Assembly (NCBI GenBank): GCA_033439795.1
Contig: JAUTDP010000010.1
Span: forward strand, 558,001-622,000
Reading direction: 5' to 3'
Source: Sordaria brevicollis
Taxonomy: Eukaryota; Ascomycota; Sordariomycetes; Sordariales; Sordariaceae
Length of the DNA stretch: 64,000 nucleotides
A program made the position numbers and the translations under genes. This document shows, in pieces, positions 34,645-48,400 of this stretch (its first letter is position 1; every line of letters starts with the position of its first letter). Below the pieces are notes generated by a model. That model saw only the letters and a list, made by a program, of their open reading frames with translations, was not told the origin of the DNA and made no database searches.

Positions 34645-34946
34645 TATCACGGCAAAAAGGAAGGGTTTGTAATAAAATAGCAATAATCCTTAATTAATAG
34701 AAAATCGTAAGATAAAGAAAAAAGGAAAACTAATCGTACAAGAATAGAAGCGTAGGCGGAAAAATATAAGCCTTACGTTCCGTATAGTAAATACATTATA
34801 TAGGTGAATAGTAATACAACGTTCGCTAGTATAAATAAATAACCTACGATAATAAATCCGTAATTCGCCTAATTCCTTAAATAACCCAACGATTTTAGTC
34901 GTTATATAATTAATTAAGTAATTAGCGGGTAAATTGTACTATTATA
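34645..34946 (-). repeat. Left LTR (3' LTR) of gypsy element A
   Basis: 302 bp, begins TATCACGGCA and ends CTATTATA. Partner of 63351-63652. Confidence 0.9.
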
Positions 34947-37188
34947 TTACCCCCCCCTTTAAAAAGATTTATTTCGAATCTTTCCGAAATATAATTATTT
35001 TCTCCTCTTTAACCTCCTATTACTTATCCGTACCGGTAAATTATCTTCCTTATATTCGGGTATTTCCTCCTCTTATATTGCCGTTATAATTTAATTTTAT
35101 AATTTCCAAAAAGGCCCGGCCGCTTCCGGATAATTATTATAATATTCCTTTAATTTAATTATTACGTTTTTAAAATTATTCGCAAAATATTATTTTAGGT
35201 TTAAATTTTAACCGGTTTACTTTATTTAGTAAAATAATTTATTTCGGTCTATTTTCGAAATTATAATTTCTTTTATTTTATATTCTTCGTTTTTAAATAT
35301 AACCTCCTTTAATAGATTTTCTAATACTTATCCTAATAATAAATTATTTGGAAATTTCCTTAATTTATCCGGCGGGAATTAATTAAATATTTTTTACGAA
35401 ATAAATAATTAAATTAAGAAAGTATTACCCTTCTTACTTATAATAGGAAAATATTATTTTATTAATAGAAAATTTAATTTATTATTCGGACGGTCGGTCG
35501 ATTAATTCTTCTTAATAATAAAAATTCAATTTCTTATATTAAAATCCGGCTTATATGGTTTTTTATTTATTTAAATAGTTTATTTCCGTTATATTATTTT
35601 AATATATTTCCTAACGTAATTTATATATTTTTAAATTTTTTTAATAATATTTCGGGTATTTTATCGGTTTAAACGTTCTATAGAAGGTATATTTTTTAAA
35701 TTTGTTATTATTTTTTAATCCGAAAAGGTAAGTATTAGGAATACGAATAAAATTTTATAAAGTTAGAGACTTATATTATTTTATAATAAATTATTCTATA
35801 CGTAATTTAAGGCCGGGATTATTTTTAATTAATTATTTTAATTATAATTAATATATAATTATAATTTCTAATCGATTTATTTATAAAGGTTCTCGATTTA
35901 ATTTAAAGTTTATAAATATCCGGTTAAGGTTAACGATTATTTAATTCTAATTAAAGAAGCTAATTCATATAAAAAGTCTAATCTAAATTATAATCCTTTA
36001 TCGTTAATAAGTTCTTTAAATAGATTAAAAATATAGAATAGCCCTTTATAATATAATTTATAAACTTCTTTATTTATAATTATCAACTTATAAGGAAATA
36101 GCTAAATAATGTTAATTATATTTATTAAATTATTATAATTATATTTATTTATAGGTATTTTTTTAAAATTCATTATTAAACGGTTTTAAATCCTTTTAAA
36201 TACTTTAATATTTTAAAATATCCTTAGTATTTTACTTCGAAGGCATTTTAAAGTATAATAAATTATATAATTAACTATATAACGATTTACGTCTCTTATT
36301 AAACCGGGTTACTAATATTAAATTATTACTAATTTCTATATTTTATTCCTTTTAGGGTAGATTATTATTAATATATTATAATAGTTTTAAATTATTCGGG
36401 TTTTTAATATTCCTTCCGGGATTATAAAGCGGCCGTAAAATAATAATAATTATTTTTATAATATTATAAAGTTTAATTCTCCCCTCCGAGCCTTCTTTCG
36501 ATATTCTTCTAATAAAATATCCGTTTTATTAACTTTTAATAATTAATAAATAAATTCGTAACCGATCGTTATTTTAAGGATATTTATTACGTTTAATATA
36601 TAAATATAAATTATATCCTCCCCCTCCCCTATAGGTTTAAAAAAGCGTATGATTCGTTATAATTCCTTCTTTTCTTTCTAATTTTTAATATCTTCAAACT
36701 TTCGAGATAAAACGTTAACCGCGGCGTTATTTTTACTTAATCGATAAATAATTAAAAAATTATATTAAGATAATAATTACGCTTATACTGCTTATTTCGC
36801 GTTTAATAAATATTTAATATCAAAATATTTTAATACTTTATAATTTATAATAATTATAAAAGGCTCGGTCTATTAAAGGCCGACGAATTCTGAATATTAA
36901 TATATTAAAATTTTTATAACCGTTAATATTTCCTTATTATATATTGGGTAATTATATTCTATTCTTTATATTATTTCCGAAAAATAAATAATAGGATATT
37001 ACTTATTTTCGTATTTTTGTAATAAAATATGAATTAATACCCTATTTAATATATTTATTTCTAACCTTATTTTCTTTTTAAAATCGAAATAGGTAAATAT
37101 TAATACGTCGATTAAATATTATTTTAAAATATTAAATACTATTTAATACTCTATAATTTAATTAAATACTTCCTTTTTCTTTATTAAT
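34947..37188 (-). pseudogene. Element A pol 3' part (RNase H/integrase region), decayed
   Basis: Lies between the reverse-transcriptase remnant and the 3' LTR, where gypsy carries RNase H and integrase. The sequence is AT-rich with stops in all frames. The identification rests on position and length; no integrase motif was read with confidence. Confidence 0.5.
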
Positions 37189-37425
37189 TTGAAGCGGAGC
37201 TTCAACATAAAAAGTATTGAATAAACACGAGCGTTGAGCGTAGCTTTTTCTATAATACGGTGACCCCCCTGCGTCGATCCCAAAAATCTTCCCGAAGTTT
37301 ACCCGTCTACCCGAGACTATAATCCCTGTTTCTCGACCTGCAATTGGTTGAATTAAAGTTTTGCCAAGGCGCTAAAAATGGGACGAGGCTTGGCATTTGA
37401 AAGTGGGTCTGATCACAACAAAGTG

Positions 37426-37698
37426 GGTACCAAAATGATGAGTAAGCTGAGACGAGTAGATTGGTACCACTCACGTGACCGTAGCTAGCCTGCCGGCCGA
37501 GAAAAATGGCTTCAAAAAATCTGACGGATATATAAAAAAAAATCTAAAAAGCTTATCGATAAGGGTAAGGATATTAATATAGAAAATAGGTATCAAAATG
37601 ATGAATAAGCTGAGGCGAGTAGTTTAGTACTACTCACGTGACCATAGCTAGCTTGCCGGCCGAGAAAAACGGCTTTGAAAAAATCCGACGGATATATA
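37426..37698. repeat. Two tandem copies of a roughly 109-bp unit
   Basis: Copies at 37426-37534 and 37589-37698 share GGTAYCAAAATGATGA, CTCACGTGACC, GCTTGCCGGCCGAGAAA-type blocks and end in GACGGATATATA; about 54 bases separate them. Most differences are transitions, which points to RIP or ordinary decay after duplication. Confidence 0.85.
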
Positions 37699-37740
37699 TA
37701 TAATAAAAAAAAAGGATTCTATTTCATAAATAAAACGTTG

Positions 37741-37810
37741 TAGCTAACCTAGCAAATGTATGGTTATAATATATACACTTAAGGGGTCGGTTCGATTCCC
37801 GGCCGGAGTA
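37741..37810 (+). other. tRNA-like relic with A and B boxes
   Basis: A-box-like TAGCTAACCTAG and B box GGTTCGATTCC are 48 bases apart, normal for a tRNA. However, the T stem pairs only partly, and no acceptor stem can be formed with the upstream bases. It is a tRNA-derived promoter or pseudogene, not a working tRNA. Confidence 0.4.
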
Positions 37811-37855
37811 AAAATAAAATCCTTTTAAAAATATTTAAATATTAAAGAAAAAATA

Positions 37856-38072
<217 letters not shown>

Positions 38073-38180
38073 TTGGAGGAAGTAAATGTTAAGCTCCGCT
38101 TCAAGTAAATTTCTGCCCACCTGTATAAAATTTGCCGAAGGCAAATTTTGCGGGGGTACGGGGGCGGCAGCCCTCGTAAT

Positions 38181-39539
38181 ATTAATAATTTCGAAACCTT
38201 CCTATATTCTTTTACAAATTTATAGTAGAAATTATAGAATCTTAAAAAAGATTATACCCCTTTAACCGTTAATAATTCTTTCTAATCCTTTATTATTTAG
38301 ATTTTTATTAGATTTACCGAAATTTTATTTACGCCGATAATAAATTCTAAAAACTTTATTTTCGTAACGTAGAATTCGTATTTATCCAAATCCGCTTATA
38401 ATCCCGCTTATCGGAATCTCTTTAGGATTTTCTTAATATAGATTTCGTATTCTTCTTTATTATTAAAGTAAATAAGAATATTATCGATATAGGCGCTATA
38501 AAAATTATTTAAATATTTTATTAATATATTATTAATATATTATTAAAAGGTCGATAATTTATTAATTAATTTGAAAAGAAGAACTTTATATTTATATATT
38601 TTATACCGCGTAAAGAATATTATTAATTTTTTATTATCCGGGTATATACGAATCCGGTAAAAGGCTTATCGAATATTAATTTTAATAAAAATTTTAATTT
38701 TAATAATACGGGTTAAAATCTTTTTAATAAAGGGAAATAAATAGCGGTCTTTTTTAATAATCTTATTTAGCTTCTAATAATTTATATAAAAACGAAACTT
38801 CCTGTTAATTTTAAATATAAAAAGGATAGGGGTATTTTATAATATTAAATTATTTTCGATAAAGCTTTTTTTTAAATTTTCTATAATATATAATCGGTAC
38901 GCTTTTAATTTATTTACGCTTATTTTATATAGCGGACTATAATTTAAATCCTTTAGGTTAGCCCCCTTTTAAAATCGAATACGGTAATTATTATTCCCCG
39001 GTTTTAATAACGTATTTAACCGTTATTTATTAAAAATATTTTTATAATTATAATAGCGGGTTAAAATTTATTAAAAGGTTTATTCCCGCTTTTCTAGGTT
39101 TAATCCGTCGAAATATTCTTAATCCCTTTATTTTTCGATAAAGCGGTCTATTTCGTATAAATTCGTTACCTTTAAATATTCTTTCTTTATTATTTATATA
39201 AACGTTACCGATTTAATAATTATTATATCCGGTATACGTTCTTTATATTACGTAGTATTTCTTTTCTATTTAAAATAATTTTAATTATCCTTTTTTATTC
39301 CGTTATTAAAATCTTTTCCCTAAAATTATTTTTTAAAATATTTTAAATCGTTTTTAAAATCTCTTTTTTATTCTTTTAATATTTCCGTTAATATTTTCTT
39401 TAGTTTTTATAATGGCGGAAGGAGTTTATTTTATAATATTTATTTTATAAATTTTTATATTTTATTAATAGGATTGGTCGTTTTTTTATTCGTTATAACC
39501 TTTTAAAGAATATTAATTACCGGGCGCGCTTTTTATTGA
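38181..39539 (-). pseudogene. Element A reverse-transcriptase remnant
   Basis: On the minus strand at 38330-38500 the decayed sequence shows AYIDNILIYF, the gypsy YxDD box with Asp-to-Asn change of RIP type. Downstream are DLDKYEFYVTK and KFLEFIIG, which match the gypsy palm segment (ADLDKCEF-type). Stops interrupt it. It is cut at 39539 by element B; the upstream part of A resumes at 60627. Confidence 0.75.
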
Positions 39540-40003
39540 TGTGGGGTGAAATTGTTGCCTACTTAGATGTATAAGTAATTATTTAAGTAGTAGATAGTAG
39601 GGTAGGTATAGATTTATACCTCCCTCCCTCTAGAAGATTCGGAGCTTATACTTAAGAAAAGGATAAAAGGGGGAGGCTTCTCCCTCCTTCGATTAAAGAA
39701 AGCAAGAAGGAGAATTAGAGAAGATAATAACTTCATTTTTCGCTTAAAGAACCTTTTCTACGAAATTACTAAGTAACCCCCTTAAAGATTTCTAAGAGAA
39801 TTAATTAATAAATTTGCTCCTATTTGAAAAAAATAATAAGAGTAAAATTTTACTTTACTCTTACTCTTTTTCCTATAATAATAAGGTTAAAAATTATTAA
39901 CCTTATCTACGTTTTTTAAATAAAGATCCCTAAATTAGTTTAATCCTTCGCTATAAATTTGTAATATAGGTTTTATTTCTTTTATAGTATAATTTTTAAT
40001 CCA
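39540..40003 (+). repeat. Left (5') LTR of gypsy element B
   Basis: 464 bp, begins TGTGGGGTGAAATTG and ends AATCCA. The first 150 or so bases are noticeably less mutated than the rest. The true border may lie up to three bases further left, since TGA before it is also shared. Confidence 0.88.
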
Positions 40004-43000
40004 AATTAAATTTAATAATAAAAATAAAATGAATTTTAAATTCCTAACTAAATTAATTAATACGGACGCAAAAAATTTTCGGCCGGGGTTTTTTATAAAC
40101 GCGAAGGCTATTTTTATAGCCCTCGGAATATTATTTTAAATACCGATAATCGAGTAGCGAAGTATTAATTAATATTAATAATCAAAAAATCTTTCGATAA
40201 ATTTATAGGAAATTTTAATTTCGGATATATATAAATCTCTATTTCCCCGATATTATAAAATTTTAATTAATAGAAAATAAATTAAAAGATAAGAAAAGAT
40301 ATAGAAGATTGAGAATTATAAGAAAATTAGAATAATAGAGGTAAAAGATTTAAAAAATAAAGAATTTATTAAGAAATTTAAATAAAAATTATTAGAAAAA
40401 TACTGAAGGGATTAAATCCGCTTTTTATTATAAGTTATCCGTTCGTTAAATATTTATATTTTATATACGGAATTCGCTTTCCGGTTAATTGAAATTATTA
40501 TAAAATTTTTCTTTTTAATAATCTAAGGATTTTTTAATATTTCGAAGGAATTTTTAATTTTATTAAAAGAAATAAAATTTATTAGCGAAGGTATTATTAA
40601 ATAAATCCACTTTTCGAATAGCTTAAAAATAAAATTATCGCGAAATTTTAGGAGTAATAAGGATTTATTAACGGTATTATAGTATTTAAATCGAAAGCTT
40701 ATTAATAAAAAGGCGTAAATTTATACCTCCTTTAAAAAGGATACGAATAATAATTAATATTTTAATTATACGTATAATACCCCTCTTTTCCTTTATTTAT
40801 TATTTATTATTTATAAACCCGTATCGCTTATTATATTTAATAAAAATATTATTATTATATTTAAAAATATTCCCCTTATTTTTTCCTTTTCTTTATCGAT
40901 TTTATTATCTATCCCTTTTTATTCCCTTTTTACCGAATAAACTCTTCCCGTTAAAATAATTTTCGATATTATTACTATTATCCTAATTAATAATACTATT
41001 TATAATATTACCCCCGTTAATTTTTTTAACGGGAATAAAGTTATTAAATATTTTAAATTATTTAAAAAAAAAATTAAAATTTATAAATTCGATAATAACG
41101 AATAGAAAATCTCTATTTAACTTTAATAATATAAAAAGGAGTTTAAAAATATTAATAAAAGTATTATTTGTAAATTTAAATTTTAGAAAATTTATACCTA
41201 ATTTGAATTTATAAAGCGGTTTAAAATGGCCTATAAAGTTAAAAACCTTAAATAAATTGAAAATACGGCTATTACTTTAAAATATTTCTATTCTAAACGG
41301 GTTCCTAATAATCGTAATATTATTATAAACGTTATTTTTATTTATATAATTCTATTAATTCGTTAAACCGTTATTAATTAATCCTTCGTTTATATTAATA
41401 TTATTAAAAACTTTTACCGAAAATTTAATTTTAAAATTAAATAAATTGTAACCTTTTTTTTTAATAAATATAAAAAGGAATTCTACCGTATAAATTAAGT
41501 AGAATTCTTAATTAAATTAAATAATTTAATTATTAAATAGTTTAATAATATTAAATTTAACGATTATTTTAATAATAAGGAGGAGATTAATATTTACCGT
41601 TTTATATATAAAGCGATTCGTTTTTCCGATAAGGAATTTATTTAAAACGTTAATAAAAAGTTTATTAAAAAGTGTATCTTTAAATTTATTTCTAAAGCCG
41701 CCGAAATTCCTATTACAATTAAGGATAATTAAATAAAAAAATTAATTAAATCCTTCGAATAATTAATTATTATTTATAAATCTTTAATAAATAACCAAAT
41801 TATTAATACTTTTATCCCATTTCCTTTTATACCCTTTTAACTTTAGCCGATTTAAATTTACTATTTTTAAATTAATTTGGTCTAAATCCGCCCCTATAAT
41901 AAGGATTATATTAATAATAGAAGAAGGAGGGAATTTTATCGTTAAATATATTATTATTATAGTAAAATAAATTATTATTTATTTAATTATAAAAAAAAAG
42001 ATAAAGACGATTCCTATAGTAGTATACAGTAAATTACCCCTAATAGATAGAAATCCGTAAATATTATTATTTATATAAATAATATTATAAACGCTTTTAA
42101 TTTATTCCCTAACGAAATATATATTTATATTATTAATTAAAACGTTTTAAGAAAAGTAATCCGTTTATTACTTACCTTAAATTTAAATTATTTTAACTAT
42201 AATAATTTTAAGAAATAGAAGAAAGATATTTAATAAAAGGGCGTCGTTATAAATCTTCGTTTTACCCTTTATTTTAAACTCTTTAAGGATTCTAATATAG
42301 CGAAGAAATAATAAAATACGGTTCTTATTCGGAGAATTAATATTAAAACTACTAATTATATTATTATTAATATCTTCAATAAATTTTATAAGCTTTTAAT
42401 TAAATTTTATCGAGGGATTAGTATTTTTAATTTATAAACCTAAATATTTATAATCTTTAGAATTAAAAATATTATTAATTTTGCCAAGGAGTAAATTAAT
42501 TCCCTTTTTAATACGGCTATCGTTACTATTAAGGAATTAAAGAGGCCTAGAATAAAAGAAACTATACCCGGTTATATTACGACGCCCCCCTTTATTTAAT
42601 TTTTTAGCGCTAAAATTAATAAATTTATACTTAAATAATTTAACCAAATTCTTAAGGATAAAAGCCGTATTAATAAAATAATACCTATAATAATAATAAT
42701 ACTTTTAATAAAAATAATAATTAAGAAGGCGCCCGTAGCCGAAAAGGACGGAGGTATTAATTAGCTAATTTTCTAGGATATTATTTTTAAACTCCGAGAA
42801 TAATACCCTATAGCCGCTAAATTTATAAATATTAAAATTATTATTACTATTAAAGATATTATTCGGGATAACTTAATTATTATTAAAATTATTTATAATT
42901 AAATTGAATAATTTTTTAATATATTTTATATAAAGGACGGGGTTCTTAAAATTTAATTTAAATATTATAGTAGTATTACCCTTAATAATAATTTTAAAAT

Positions 43001-45192
43001 TAATTATTTTATTCTTATTTAATAAGGAATTTAGATATATTTTATTGTAATTATTAATCCGGTTTATAATCCTTCTATTAATTTTATAGAAATTTCTTTT
43101 AGGGATAAACTTTTTTTTTTATTTAATTAGTAAAATATTATTAATTAGCGGAGGGTTAGATTTTTTTTTACCCGAATTTTATTAGCCCGTAATATTTTAA
43201 CCCTAACGATTAATTAAATAAAATAAATTAATAAATCCTCTTTTATTAGGAATAAAATTACGCGCTTAGTACCGTTATTAATTTTTTACGTCTTTATTAG
43301 CGTAAAAGGAAGTAAGAAAATATTTATTCTATTAAATAATAATATTGAGTATAATATTATTAATAAAGCGTTAATTAATAATTTTAGGTTATAGAGTATT
43401 TTTATTTAAATTATTAATATTAATAATAATAACGGGAAGAAAGGTTTCTTTAAAGAAATTTATAAAAAAATATATTTATTTAATAAAGGAAAGGAAATTT
43501 ATTTTTTCGTTACCGAATAACCTTTACCTAATTATAATATTATTTTAAATTTACCGTTCTTTTATAATATAAACGTTTATTTAATTTATAAGGACGGTAA
43601 AGTTTTCGCTATTATAATAATTAAAGGGGTAATAATCCGCGCCGCGCTAATTAGGATTTATAATTTAATAAAAAGGGCTTTTAAAGGCGGGTAAAAGGTT
43701 TAATTCCCTTATAATTATAATAATAATAATAGAAAAAAAGGCGGTAATAAAAGAAGAAAAGGAAGAGAAGAAAGAGCGGTAAAAATAAATAAAGGAGGAA
43801 GAAAAATAAGTATTAAAATAATTAGAGGAAAATAATGAGCGGATTACCCCTATATTAAATTCTGTAATTAAATAAATTTTAGAATTATTATAGCGAAAAA
43901 AAAATAATTTAAAAGAATTAAAGGATATATAGAAGGGCGTAAATAACTTAATTCGGATTTTTAAATAGTTTTTACAACGGATATAAAGGGGAGTAATTAC
44001 GTTAATTCGGAAATTCGGTTTAGAAAGGAAATTTTTATTAGAAGAGGAATTTAATTTTAAAGGAAAATTAGAAATAGTATTCTAAATATATATTATATAT
44101 AAGCGAATAACTTAAAAAGTTAATCCGATCGATAATATAATTTTTAATAATTTTAAATTTAAAGGGGATCCTAATTAGAAAGCGAAGCGATTAGAAGTAA
44201 TTAAGGAGCGGATTATTATTTTATTTAAAAATTTTGGCTCTAAATAGAATTAATACGTTATTTTATACTTTATAAAATTAATTAAAAGGTTTCGTTTTAC
44301 CAAAGAACGTTTCTAAACTATTTTAAAAACGGTTTAAAATATTTTAAACGAAATAGAAATTAAATTATTTATTTATATTTTTTATAATAAGGAGTAAATT
44401 CTTATATAGGATTTTAATAAGTATAAAAAATTTAATCCGGATATTATTCCCCTTTAGTAAATCTATATTATATTTTATTCTATTTAGTAAATAAAATTTA
44501 TTTTAATATTTAAAACCCTTTATAATTAAGTATATAATTTATTAAAGGATAAAATATAAAAGGGGATTTTCGAAGAAAATTATATTATTTACCGAAATAA
44601 TTAATTTTTAATTATTAAAAAGAATAGCGGCCTACGTTTTATTAATAACGCCTAGTAAATTAATAAAGTAATTTTAAAAAATATTAATTTACTTTTAAAT
44701 TATAAAAAATTTAGTAAAGCGTTTAAAAGGTATAAAATATTATTTTTATTCGACCTTTTTTTTAATTATAATTAAATTCCCTTTAATAAAGTTAATTACG
44801 ACCTTATTACTTTTTTAATACCTTTAGGCCTTTTTAGGATAATTATTCTACCTTAAGGAAATATTAATTCGGTTATTTAATTTATAAAGGCGATAATTAA
44901 AATACTCTACGATTTAATTCTTAACGTTTATTAATTATATTTTAATAATATTTATATTAAAGGGCCTCGGATAATTTATAACGAGGAATAAATCGGTTCG
45001 AAAGGGATTAAGAAATATATTTTAAAATACTTTATAAATATCGATAAAATTTTAATTAACGTTAAATTTACCGGAAGTATTATTATAGTAATTAAATTAT
45101 AATAATACTAAAAGGAGGTAATTTTTATTAAGTATTTTTATATATTTAATAAAAAGGTTTTAATTAAAAAGAAAGTCCGAAAAATTAATAAG
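40004..45192 (+). pseudogene. Element B gag, protease and first part of reverse transcriptase, decayed
   Basis: AT-rich, with stops in all frames. Readable pieces are the protease-like stretch near 43500-43620 (LNLPFFYNINVYLIY resembles the ILGLPF-type retropepsin C-terminal end) and the reverse-transcriptase boxes at 44849-44967. The gag portion (about 40300-43100) is assigned by position. The frame is cut at 45192 by element C. Confidence 0.7.
45188..45192. repeat. Left target-site duplication (ATAAG) of gypsy element C
   Basis: Pairs with ATAAA at 52872-52876; the single difference is a RIP-type transition. Confidence 0.8.
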
Positions 45193-45478
45193 TGTCACAG
45201 GATTATACTTGTGCTATACCCGGTATACGCACTAACCACCTATATAGGTACCCAAATCCCCAACGACTATTCCCGATTATAGTACGCATACTATAACTCG
45301 ATATAGTCCAAATCTAGTCACCTATAATTACGTACAATATTATATAGGTGCGTACGGACTAGGGTATAGGCTCGCGCCTATATATCTAATCCTCCGTATA
45401 TACTTCTCCCTTCCCTTCCTTCGTATAATAATATATATTTTATTATATACTTAACGGTACTAACGCTATCCCTTAATA
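45193..45478 (+). repeat. Left (5') LTR of gypsy element C
   Basis: 286 bp, begins TGTCACAGG (less mutated than its partner) and ends TTAATA. Confidence 0.93.
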
Positions 45479-48400
45479 ATTTATTATACTTCCTTTAACG
45501 TTATATATATAATTTTCGAGGAAGATTAATCGTTAAATATATTAATTAATATTAAAATTCGTTTTCTTAGCGGTTAACGCTCTAACGATGGCCCCGCGGT
45601 TAATTCGAATTAAATAATTATTAAAACGAATATTATTATTATAATCGTTCGTATTCTCTTTTCCTTTATATTTATTTAAATATATTAATTTAAACGATTA
45701 ATATCTAATCTAATCCCTACCGTAATTATTAATACCTTTATTACGGCTATTATATTTTCCGAAATTAAAAATATTAACCTTTATAATATCGAATTTTAGG
45801 ACTAATTTATTAATACTATTTATACGTTTAATAATAATTTTATTATTATCTTGGTCTTTATTACTTAAATTTTTAATTTAAATAACCACTTTACGTTTTT
45901 AACCGTTATTTATGCGCTTATCCGCTTTATATAATTTAATGTTATTTTTATTACCGCCGAATTTTAAAATATTAAAAAAGACCTTTAATAATCCGAAGAC
46001 GAAAATAATTAATTACGTTAAAATTTCGATTAATTCTATATCCTAATTTAAAATAAAAATTAAACTAATGTAATTTTTAATATTAATTTCGTAATTTTTA
46101 AAATTAATTATACCCTTCAATTTTTAAACGCCGCCGCTAAATAATAAATCTAATATAACGCTTATAAGTAAACTTTTATTAATACCGCCTCTTAATATAA
46201 TAATATTATTAATAATTTTTAAATTCGTTTAACCGCCCTTTAATAAAATTTATTTAACGTTTAAAAGCGCTATTCCGATTTCAAAATTAATTTTCAAAAT
46301 GCAATTAAGCGCGAAATAATTAAATATTAAAGAATAATTAATAACCTTTGCTAATATTTATTTAAATTTACCAATTTTACGTTTATACTTTTATTTAATA
46401 ATAATAATAATAATAATTCTAATTCTAATAATTCTAAATCCGAATTTAATAATATAATTATTAACGACCCGGTCGGAAATAACGGCGGTAGCGGCTATAA
46501 ATTGGTATTACGCATCGTCGTCTCCCTTATTTTTAATAATACCGATAAAATTTTTAAAAAAATTACTAAATTTCGTTAATAGCGTATTAATATTTTATTC
46601 GCTTTTAAAAATAAACCCTCCGCCTTTAAAACTGAAAATATTAAATTTTCTTTAATTTCCTACTCCTTTCGTAATAAACTTTAAAAAATAATCGAACCCG
46701 AATTTATTAAAATTCTATTTAATAAACCGACTAAATAATCTACCGCCCTTAATCTATTTAAATAAATAATTAATAAATATAATAACGTTGATACTATAGT
46801 TTAAATTCGTCGTAAATTTAAAAACCTAAAAATAAATAAAATACAATAATTTAATTTCGAAAATAAATTCGTTATTATTATCGAACATTACTAATTTAAT
46901 AATAATATAAAAATTTACTATTTTTATTAACGTTTAACCGAACGCTTCTGTAATGCTATCGCCCTATAACGCCCTTAACCTAAAAATAATAAATTTAACG
47001 AATAATTCGAAATAATCCGCAATTTCGTTAAATAATTCGAATAAAAGGATTAATATAATAAAATCGCCAACCCCTATTATAAATCTAATATTAATAACCC
47101 CGCTACTAATTTTAATTCCGTTTTTAATAATACGAATAACCCCACTTATAAATTTACCGTTAATAAAGGTAATATTATTATAAATTTCGATTCTATATTT
47201 GCCTCCGACGTTTAAATCTCCTGTATAATTAATAATAACGTATTCTAATATTATATAAAGATCGGTATTTATACTTATTATAATTATAAAAATTATTTCT
47301 CTACTAAATATAAAAGTCGTATTTAATTTAAAAAGGAAATACCCGAATATAAATTACGCAAAAAAAAAGAAAAAGAAAAAAAAGAAAAGAAGGATAAAAA
47401 GGAAAAGGAAAAAAATATTAATAATAATGGTAATTAATAATAGCGCCCTACTTAAAGTTAATATAAATATAATTAATATAATTATTATAATATTAATGTT
47501 ATAAATACTCCCGTTTTTAATACCCCGGTTCCTAATTATTTTATATTGTAATAGTAACCTACTTATTACCCTACCCCTATATACCCTTATAATTTTGTAA
47601 ACCCGGTTATAAATAATAAAAACGGTTTTATTAATAATTAAAGAAATATATAACCTCTTATTTAAATCGTAATTAAAAGCCAACGTTTATTAAATACAAA
47701 TAAAAAAGAAAATAATTAAAAAATATCCCTATAATTAAATTTAAAATTATTAAAATTAATAAATCTTTTATAAATAGTTATTATAAATACCCTAATTTAT
47801 TAAATCTTTCTATCCACTTATTTTATAAACCGTATAAAATATACTATACCGTACTTATTAATAATGGTTATACTATTTTAGGGTTTATTAATTGTTATTT
47901 TATTTTATATAATAACTTTCTAATTTTTAAATTCCAATTCCCCAAATTCTTATACCTCGCTAATAATTAAACGAAAAGGAGTATTACGCATTTTAATCGC
48001 TTAATTATAAATATTAGTATATATTATAAATTTATTAATCTCTTTATTTATAATTTTGTAAAGGATAACCCTATTATTTTCGGATATTTGTAATTAATTT
48101 ATTACGCCCTTAATATTAATTAACCTAACGATCGCCTTATTTTTAATTCCGCTTACGAATAACGTAATTACTTTCCCCTAAGAATATCCTACTATTTATA
48201 TTATATATTATTATTACGTAAATATAATATTAATACGCCCTTAATTACTATTCTTAACGACGTACCCTCCGCTATTATTCTTAAAAATTCCCCTAAAACG
48301 CAATTAATATACTAAAAACCCTCCGTTTTAAATATTCTTAATAAAGGAGAATTTAATACCCCTACCCTACTATTGGAAGCCGTTCGCCGGATTTCTATCT

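Noticed and set aside
37734..37810. Functional tRNA gene
   Set aside because: Good B box and a fair A box, but no acceptor stem and an incomplete T stem; kept only as a tRNA-like relic.
47354..47683. 109-codon minus-strand frame inside element C
   Set aside because: Opposite to the element's coding strand, AT-driven low complexity, no domain.
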